Of a stretch of DNA of 64,000 nt, positions 57,541 through 64,000 are shown one piece after another. A program made the position numbers and the translations under genes. Below the pieces are notes generated by a model that ran no database searches, was not told where the DNA came from, and saw only the letters and a list, made by a program, of their open reading frames with translations. How positions within the stretch are numbered: the stretch's first letter is position 1; every line of letters starts with the position of its first letter. Source of the stretch: Aplidium turbinatum (Eukaryota; Chordata; Ascidiacea; Aplousobranchia; Polyclinidae); NCBI GenBank assembly GCA_918807975.1, contig OU964935.1, forward strand, positions 12,611,823 through 12,675,822. The letters are read 5' to 3'.

Positions 57541-57935
57541 CACCACTGTTCCTTTCACATTGATGTGAAAGGGTTAGGAGCTAATTTGTGCTTTAAGGAT
57601 CCAGTCAGAGATGTTGTAAGATCTGACAATGACATTCAGCTGAAGATTTTAACACAGTTGGCTAATTCAGTTGAATGTATGGGTAGAGTTCAAAGAAAAC
57701 AAGTACAGCAGTTGTCCAGCTTAACAAGCTCAGCTTTTCATCATACCTGCTTAGGTCTAGTTGATCTTGCTCAAAGCCTTTTATCAGCAGATCATGAGTT
57801 TGTTATGTTCAGTGAGTTTTCGACAGATCCTCTTGAGAAATTAGTTGGCAAGGTTGTGGGGAAACATATTTTATAAATGTTCAGCAGGTCTCCGAAAAAC
57901 TGTCAATAAGCAAGACCAAGACTTAACTACTTATG
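57541..57935 (+). pseudogene. P/THAP9-like transposase C-terminal fragment
   Basis: The frame 57565-57876 reads MKGLGANLCFKDPVRDVVRS, then SAFHHTCLGLVDLAQSLLSA and FVMFSEFSTDPLEKLVGKVV. FSEFSTDPLEK.FGK..GSGG is typical of P-element/THAP9-type and related transposases. After GKVVGKHIL the continuation (VQQVSEKLSISKTK) is in another frame, so a frameshift near 57850 breaks it. Nothing of the catalytic core was found upstream. Confidence 0.6.
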
Positions 57936-58789
57936 TTGGCCTCGTATTTGGTAACACAGCAACCCCCTAATATGTGTGGACCCAGTTGAATGCATATCAT
58001 AAATCGTTGCTCAATCACACCCAACAAGGCCAACATGTATAAACATTAAACAATATTGTCACAACCTACTATATTTGAGTGATTCCCTTGAGAATTGTAT
58101 GTCAAATGTACAAGTTTGGTCTAAAAAGGCAGAAGCTGCATATCAAGTATGTGTGAATAAGCATTAAGCAATGTTATATATGTTGAGTGTTTGAGGTACG
58201 AAGTTTGTTGCATTAATTAATAGGTGCTTGTGTACTGAAAAATTTGGTTGTTCCTGTTTTATGTGGAATGCAATAAGCTGAGTTACAGTAGTTTCAAGGT
58301 TTTATGTTATTCTCTGTTTTTCTTGTGCTGCCAACAAGCAAGACACATTCATTTTAAGGTATATATTATATAAATGCATCAATTAAACAAAATATGATAT
58401 CATTATGATGTCATAAACAACGTGCATTACCCCCAAATAGTTGCTATTGACCCATGCTTAGCAGAAAATGTCTTGACTCCAAAAGTATGTAGTCTTATTG
58501 AGGAAATGTGTATTTATACCATCCGCCTCCAGTTTTTGACTGTTGGCGCGTGGTGTCCAGGCCTGTTATAGAGATCGCCTTGTTACTGACCATGATTACA
58601 GGCAGCCTGGACCCTGGGAAGTTCCCAGCCTGGGTTTTTAACTTTTTTCTTATAAAACGTTGATATCTGGGTTTTTTCTGCATTTTGCGAACTGAATTAA
58701 CTATTTTAAGTGCGGTAATTATTTTGCAACAAAATTTAGCCTATCTAAAATAAATTTTGTCTAATTTGAAAGCTATAGGCTAGTTCCCC
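57936..58789. other. spacer, no gene seen
   Basis: AT-rich sequence without supported features. Confidence 0.45.
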
Positions 58790-59330
58790 TCCTGGTCACA
58801 AAATTTTTTCTCTCGATCTTTTCAAGGGAAAAAATTGAGAGAAAAAATACAAAAGCTTCGAAGTCGCTGATTGAAGTTGCTGTTGCCCGAGCTGTCGAAA
58901 CAGTTGACCACGCTAAGTATACCAGTATATCTTGAAATAATTGTTGATTAACTGAACCTCACTTTAGGATTAGGGTCATATGCATGGGTTGGGGTTAGGG
59001 TTATTTTGATAAACTGAACCTTACTTTCGGGTTAGGGTTACCGAATTAAGATTGTAGCCTCCAAAGGCCTCCATTACAAATAATCACGAGTTACCACACT
59101 GGAATAATCCATCCACTTCCAATTAACATTTCTAGACAAAATTGCAAAGAAAAAGTCACACTTATTTTGTAGAGGCTCATAAAAATTCAATGATTAATAC
59201 AAGAGAAAAATTTTAAAATGTTTGCGGAAACTCCGATCAGCGACTTCGGCTTTGTTCTAACTCTTTGTTTTTTGTCTCGATCCTTTCAGAGGACGAAATA
59301 GGTTGCATTCGTTTTCAAGCCTTGTTAAAA
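58790..59330. mobile_element. TIR element with TTAGGG-like words, diverged copy
   Basis: TTTTTTCTCTCGATCTTTTC near the left and TTTGTCTCGATCCTTTC near the right are inverted to each other; CGAAGTCGCTGATTG and CAGCGACTTCGGCTTTG lie inside. The middle has GGGTTAGGGTTA-type words. It is a sibling of the better bounded element at 60325-60951. Confidence 0.6.
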
Positions 59331-59499
59331 ACAGATGTGCCATAAATTTTTGTTATCCTATGTATGTCATTCTTTTGGTTTATGCGCTAGTCATTCTGTT
59401 AAAGTAGGCTACTACCTTCATACCTAAAAACATTTATCAAATAAGCTGTAGTGTAGCTATATTTACACTATATAGTGTAATAATAGTCTCAGATGCTTG

Positions 59500-59735
59500 T
59501 GTTTCTGCGTGGAAATTCAAAATAAAACTTGTTTGTTTCGAGTGGTTTATACCGCGTGAATGTTTGGCACCTAGCAAACAAAATGAGTTTACGCTTGTGT
59601 ATGCGCTGACGCCGCCAACTTTTTTTACAAGTTACGTTGACGCATACGGCGTTTGGTTTTTCGAACGTTTGCATTTACGCTGACGGTGTCAATATTTTTG
59701 TATGCGCGTACATCTTTGCCTGATTGTAACCATGG
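59500..59735. mobile_element. end fragment of the 28979-type hAT family
   Basis: GTGGTTTATACCGCGTGAAT, GCGCTGACGCCGCCAAC, GCATACGGCG and GTATGCGCGTACATCTTTG match the end regions of 28979-33826. A single end region with no partner end seen. Confidence 0.6.
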
Positions 59736-60005
59736 CATTAAGTGTACAAAAATAGCCACTTCCTATCAGACATGCCTCATCTTACTTTTCCCACTGTAGT
59801 AAAAGAGTACAAGACTCTTCTCTTCTGCAAGACATTGTAAATATAGCTCACCACAAAATTCCCAAATTAGCGCAGACGTGTCACCAGTTTGGAGATTTTA
59901 GATCCAGCTTTTGTGCATGATGTTACTAAATCACCGCCATCAATTTCCAGCTTAGCAATGCATTTTCCAATGCTTGTTCTTCAACATAAAATTGACAATT
60001 CAGAT

Positions 60006-61293
60006 CAGGAGTGGGGAACCTTTTTAGTTTTGCGGGCCGCATAAAATGAGAAATAACACAGGCGGCCACTAAAAATTTCGAAATTTTATTTATAATACAG
60101 ATAAAAAATGCAGCAAAGTAGAGAATGACTTATTTCACTTTCACAGCTAGTGGGATGGCTGAAAGTTTTTATTTTTGGTGAGTCGTGTGATGTCTGCTGA
60201 CATGGAAGATGTTGCAACTCTTGACTGCATCTCCACGTTTTTATCAGTCGGTCTAGAGCGAAGCTGACTTTTTGTTAGATTCAATTTGGAAAAAAACTGC
60301 TCGCAACGGTAGGTGCTTCCAAACGGGTGCGAACCTAGTTTGTACTCTGAACAGTTTGTACCCTCAGTTCGTACCCTGAAAAGATCGAGAGAAAAAATTA
60401 AAAAAAGCCGAACTCGCTGATTGGAGTTTCCGCAAACAAACTCGAAGGTTAGGATTAGCGGAAACTGCGGAAAAATATTTGCGGAAACTGCGATCAGCGA
60501 GGGTTAGGGCATAGATTATTCTATGGTTAGGGTAAAGGTTAGCGGAAACTGCGGAAAAATGTTTGCGGAAACTGCGATCAGTTAGGGTTAGAGCATAGAT
60601 TACTCTATGGTTAGAGTTAAGGTTAGGGTAAAGGTTAGCGGAAAAATGTTTGCGGAAACTGCGGTCAGCGAAGGTTAGGGTTAGAGCATAGATTAGTCTA
60701 TGGCTAGGGTTAGCGGAAACTGCGGAAAAATGTTTGCGGAAACTGCAATGAGCGAGGGTTAGCGTTAGGGTAAGGGTTAGCGGAAACTGCGATCAGCGAC
60801 TTCGGCTTTGTGCTATCTTTCTCTTGATCTTTTCAGGGGGAAAATTTTAAAATGTTTGCGGAAACTGCGATCAGCGACTTCCGCTTTTTTATTTTTTATT
60901 TTGATCTTTTCAGGGTACGAACTGTTCAGGGTACAAACTAGGTTGTATCCCTTCCAAACAGAGACACATATTTCAAAGCATGTTTCCGCATGACTGGAAA
61001 ATCATCAGCATTTATGTAGCGTTGATAAAAGTTGAGCAGTGGAATGTTTTGGTACATTGCTTTCAACGTACTGTCACTCTGGAGTTCTACTACTTCATGT
61101 TGGAAGTTACTAGGAACATCAGTTGCAACCACATTGAAAGGAGAGGCAAAAAGAGAGCAAGAGCAGAAAGCAAAAAAAGAGCCTACTCTTTTTTGAGCTG
61201 TTGTTTCAATATATTTTGGATAAAGATATTTTGACGCGGGCTACATGGAACAGTCACACGGGCCGCATTCGGGCCGCAAGTTCCCCACCCCTG
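60006..61293 (-). mobile_element. hAT element (Charlie-like ends), second layer
   Basis: Ends CAGGAGTGGGGAACC and GTTCCCCACCCCTG; flanks ATTCAGAT (59998-60005) and ATTTAGAT (61294-61301), one mismatch. The minus strand keeps a transposase tail: EQFFSKLNLTKSQLRSR, EMQSRVATSSMSADITRL and FQPSH, as in GTF2IRD2-like hAT proteins (60130-60320). It is itself split by 60325-60951. Confidence 0.82.
60325..60951. mobile_element. TIR element with internal tandem repeats, third layer
   Basis: Ends GGGTGCGAACCTAGTTTG and CAAACTAGGTTGTATCCC, perfect 8-bp duplication TTCCAAAC at 60317-60324 and 60952-60959. Inside are about four imperfect units (roughly 85-95 bp) made of GTTAGCGGAAACTGCGG, TTTGCGGAAACTGCGATCAG and GGGTTAGGGCATAGATTA. 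Non-coding. Sibling at 58790-59330. Confidence 0.85.
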
Positions 61294-61710
61294 ATTTAGA
61301 TGATGAATGGCATTCATTCCGGCTGTATAAAGATCTATCTGTATCGTATGAAACCATTCCAGAATTTTAGTATTTACTGCGTAATGTCAAAGATGGGATC
61401 AACAACCCAAAATTTGGGCTACTATCTGAGTTCATGACCCATATAACCATTTTACCCCACTCTTCTGCATGTGTGGAAGGGTTTTTTCACTTTCGTATCA
61501 ACACGAAAACAACAAATTCACTGAAAACATGAACTGTGAAAGATTTGTTGATGGCAAAACAGGCCATGAAAGGAGCGGGGCAAAACTGTCATACGGGGAA
61601 CCTAAAAGAAAATTGGTGAATGAAGTAATGGAGTGTGTTTACCATCAACGTTATGAAAAGCAACTCCTAGAACAAAAAGACTCGCATAAAATAACTATTG
61701 TAGAATGAAA

Positions 61711-63360
61711 TGTATTTGAATAGTCAATGGGTGGTACTAAATTTAAAGATAGCAGAAAGTGCAGTAGACATCTCAAAGCTTTTCTGTTAGCTACCGTATT
61801 ATAAACATCTGAGTTTTTTTTAGATAAAATCTAGTTTTTTTTTTCAAATTTGTGGATGGGAGCACTACTGGGAACTGGGAAAGCACTGAAGATTTTTGGG
61901 AGCGTGTCCAAACAATTGTTGTCCTACTAACTTCTAAGTGAGTAAACATTTGTCATTGTGAATCATCTTTCTTGAATAAGTAGTGAGATGTAGATTTTCG
62001 TTATTCGTATAAGGCTGGTGTAAAATCTATTTTTTTTTGGCTCAAAATTACATTGCCAACTTACAATGTATGTTATAGGTTATAATTTTTTTTTCTTTTA
62101 CTTGTTTTGGAGTTGCTATGGAATCATAACTTCAAAAACTATGGTTAACTTCTTCAAATATATATATATATAGCAATAAGCACTATTGCACCTTTTTTTA
62201 AATTTATCATATCAGTAGTCTATGTCATTGATCTTGTACAAAAGTTGTCGTAGCAAGCATGATATTAGGTTTATCCCAGGTAGATGCACATATGATAGCG
62301 CTGGAAAGTGGAAAATTTAACTGCTACCTAACTGGTATCAGGCGATTCAAGTGTTATTTTAGGTATATGGGTGAGATACATCAATTTTGTACCCTGTAGT
62401 CTCCAGAACGCATTTTTGCAGTTTTGGTATTTCTTAAGGTTTCAGTCTACTTTTTTAGGCTTTAAGTTACAGTTTAGATATGTGCCCCCCTATGTAATGC
62501 TATTTTCAATGGAAATTGTTAACTTCTTAGCAAAAATTTTGGATTTATCACAAAATTGCCTACTTTTTTGGATTTTTTACGTTTTTAGTTCTGTAATTCC
62601 CTTGTGATTTTTCACAAGCAAATACTGCAGTGCTAAACTGACTTTTATTTAATATTGTGCAGCTTTAGCTACATTTTAATGTTGAAATGACACTGGCTTT
62701 ACAATTTTGGCCTTGTATTTTTCTCAATTTTACGAATCTGCAATTTTGGCTCCACTATGTTGTAGTCTCCAGAACGACCCATGGTACTACTCTACCAATG
62801 CCTACTCTGTGCTCCTGTTTGGGCGTAAAATGATGCAAATTTATATATAAACAAACCTACAAAACAAAAAAACAGATTTACTAAAAAAGTGTGATACTGT
62901 AGTAGTTTACTCTTCTATGGAAGCTATTTAGCCTGGCTCCAAAATTGTGTAGTCTCCAGAACGAACTTTAACAAAAAATTTATGCTTCCCTGTTTAAAAT
63001 GGCAAGCATTCTTCCAGTATGTGATGGACTAGTATGCTCACTTGGCAGGATTTCATAGAGAGGACTCGCAATAAATAAAAGATTAGGAATTTATTTGTTA
63101 TTGAATTTGACTGTAGTCTCCAGAACACTGTAGTCTCCAGAACTTTTTTTTTTTTTTTTCGTAAAACCAGTGAGCACTCCTTTGTACAGTTATTTTTACA
63201 TGTAATGTTACAATAAAAGTTGCTCATAAGAAATGATACCTGTTGAAGCATTCTGTAACCTATTTTTGATCTTAGAGAACATAGATACAGTTAAAGTTGT
63301 TAAATTTTAATTTAGCTGTGATTGTGAGGTGCTTTTTACGCATATTTGATAAAATAAATA
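61711..63360. repeat. spacer with scattered TGTAGTCTCCAGAACG motif
   Basis: The 16-bp word occurs at 62395, 62761 and 62948, and 15 bases of it at 63112 and 63129, in otherwise unlike AT-rich sequence. Nearby CAATTTTGGCTCCACTATG and TGGCTCCAAAATTGTG suggest a longer decayed unit. No gene is seen. Confidence 0.6.
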
Positions 63361-63410
63361 AAATGATAAAATGAAAATTTGAATAAGACAGTGATTCACA
63401 AAGGAAGCGA

Positions 63411-63905
63411 TTGGCTTATGCAGAAAAAATGAAGGCATCGCTTCATGATCTTGCGTATCAAAGAAACATGAAAAGAGAAAAAATGATAGCATACAGAGAG
63501 AAGAAGATGCAGCAGTTGAAAAATACGACTATGAACACCTCTGATGTGAGTGCAAGTACTAGCAGTGGTCCAGCTCCACAACTGCACTCAACACCAAAGA
63601 CTGACGAGCACCGAAGGCAGATAAAGAATGTGGCACGAAAAGTACGGCGCCATAAAGACAAGGAAACATCCCTTTTAAAAGTAAGAGTAACCAATTTAAA
63701 GGAGAAAAACCAATCTTTAAAGAAAAGATTTCGAAAGGTAGTTGAAGCATTCATGACTGACAGTGATGATGAAATAGAAAATACCTCGACCTTACCTACC
63801 TGTGCTAATTCACCAAATGTCAGTGCAAATTTAAGCAAAGTTTTGTGGGATACAATGAGCCCGAATGGAAAACGCAAAGTTAAACGAAAGTTGATTTTCT
63901 CTTAG
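63411..63905 (+). CDS. basic coiled-coil protein, possibly transposon-related
   Basis: 164 codons ending at TAG 63903-63905. The frame stays open upstream to about 63391 (SDSQRKRLAYAEKMK), behind an acceptor-like ATAAGACAG, so this may be a 3' exon rather than a complete gene. Residues 1-40 are basic and helical (MKREKMIAYREKKMQQLKN), 70-115 a likely coiled coil (LLKVRVTNLKEKNQSLKKRF), then an acidic patch SDSDDE-like and a basic end GKRKVKRKLIF. Similar Lys/Arg-rich proteins accompany DNA transposons in cnidarians and aphids, but I cannot assign a family. Confidence 0.5.
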   Translation: MAYAEKMKASLHDLAYQRNMKREKMIAYREKKMQQLKNTTMNTSDVSASTSSGPAPQLHSTPKTDEHRRQIKNVARKVRRHKDKETSLLKVRVTNLKEKNQSLKKRFRKVVEAFMTDSDDEIENTSTLPTCANSPNVSANLSKVLWDTMSPNGKRKVKRKLIFS

Positions 63906-64000
63906 TAGATTTTCCTATGATTCATCAAAGTGAGTTCACACGGCTTCCTAAAGGTTTTAAGAGACTATCATACTGCATAGATATCTGGAAAGTTTAGCTG

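Larger units (their letters stand above)
59800..61710 (+). pseudogene. hAT transposase remnant, host of a nested element
   Basis: Forward pieces LDDEWHSFRLYKDLSVSYET, LLRNVKDGINNPKFGLLSEF and ILPHSSACVEGFFHFRINTK (61300-61520), then TVKDLLMAKQAMKGAG, match the hAT C-terminal dimerisation domain (LPHS.A.VER.FS....KTK.RN). The 5' continuation lies before 60005; the hAT element 60006-61293 splits it. Stops and a shift near 61530 show decay. Left limit is approximate. Confidence 0.6.

Noticed and set aside
58495-58683. 62-codon - strand frame
   Set aside because: No motif, no splice signals, surrounded by non-coding AT-rich sequence.
58950-60790. true telomere or subtelomere
   Set aside because: TTAGGG-like words are few, imperfect and confined to two related TIR elements with their own ends.

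Overview
The window is eukaryotic, from an animal with intron-containing genes and a very heavy transposon load. It is AT-rich, has few genes, and is dense in hAT-type DNA elements, MITEs, tRNA-derived SINEs, LINE and Penelope-like fragments, and one Ty3/Gypsy-type LTR element. The WTAP orthologue diverges from vertebrates outside its coiled-coil core, and short TAGGCCTA/GTAGCCTAC-type words recur in introns, spacers and elements. An invertebrate, possibly a fast-evolving chordate such as a tunicate, would fit, but the sequence alone does not settle this.

Two host genes can be assembled from exons. A WTAP/Fl(2)d homologue (m6A writer complex and splicing regulator) runs on the + strand from 3385 to 12828 in five exons whose phases all fit. 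Its 5.8-kb first intron holds a Tigger-like MITE, a Harbinger-type MITE nested in that, and a 3-kb folded-back DNA transposon. A second, convergent gene lies on the - strand (17531 to 15773): three short exons with matching phases give a 152-residue protein that I do not recognise.

From about 17.6 to 39.4 kb the window is essentially transposon layers, many datable by exact 8-bp target duplications: hAT elements at 19099-21466, 21691-24327 and 28979-33826 (which holds a 29109-33432 element, itself holding two more), LINE fragments at 22.1-23.5 and 37.4-39.35 kb, a Penelope-like GIY-YIG fragment at 24.4-25.1 kb, a 34.5-34.9 kb foldback that seems to be two inverted Penelope-type ends, and degraded THAP and hAT transposase pieces.

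From 39.49 to 50.08 kb lies the most unusual structure. Two inverted arms each carry an intact 78-codon reading frame with a signal peptide. Between them is a tandem array of about 380-bp units that are decayed copies of the same peptide gene, interrupted by a young, whole-looking Ty3/Gypsy-type element (40457-46475). Directly after it comes a 204-bp satellite of about 30 units (50412-56617) with a five-unit higher-order repeat.

The right end (56.6-64 kb) holds a SINE tail, a P/THAP9-like transposase fragment, a three-level nest of DNA elements with TTAGGG-like tandem repeats at its core, an odd scattered 16-bp motif, and a basic coiled-coil reading frame at 63411-63905.
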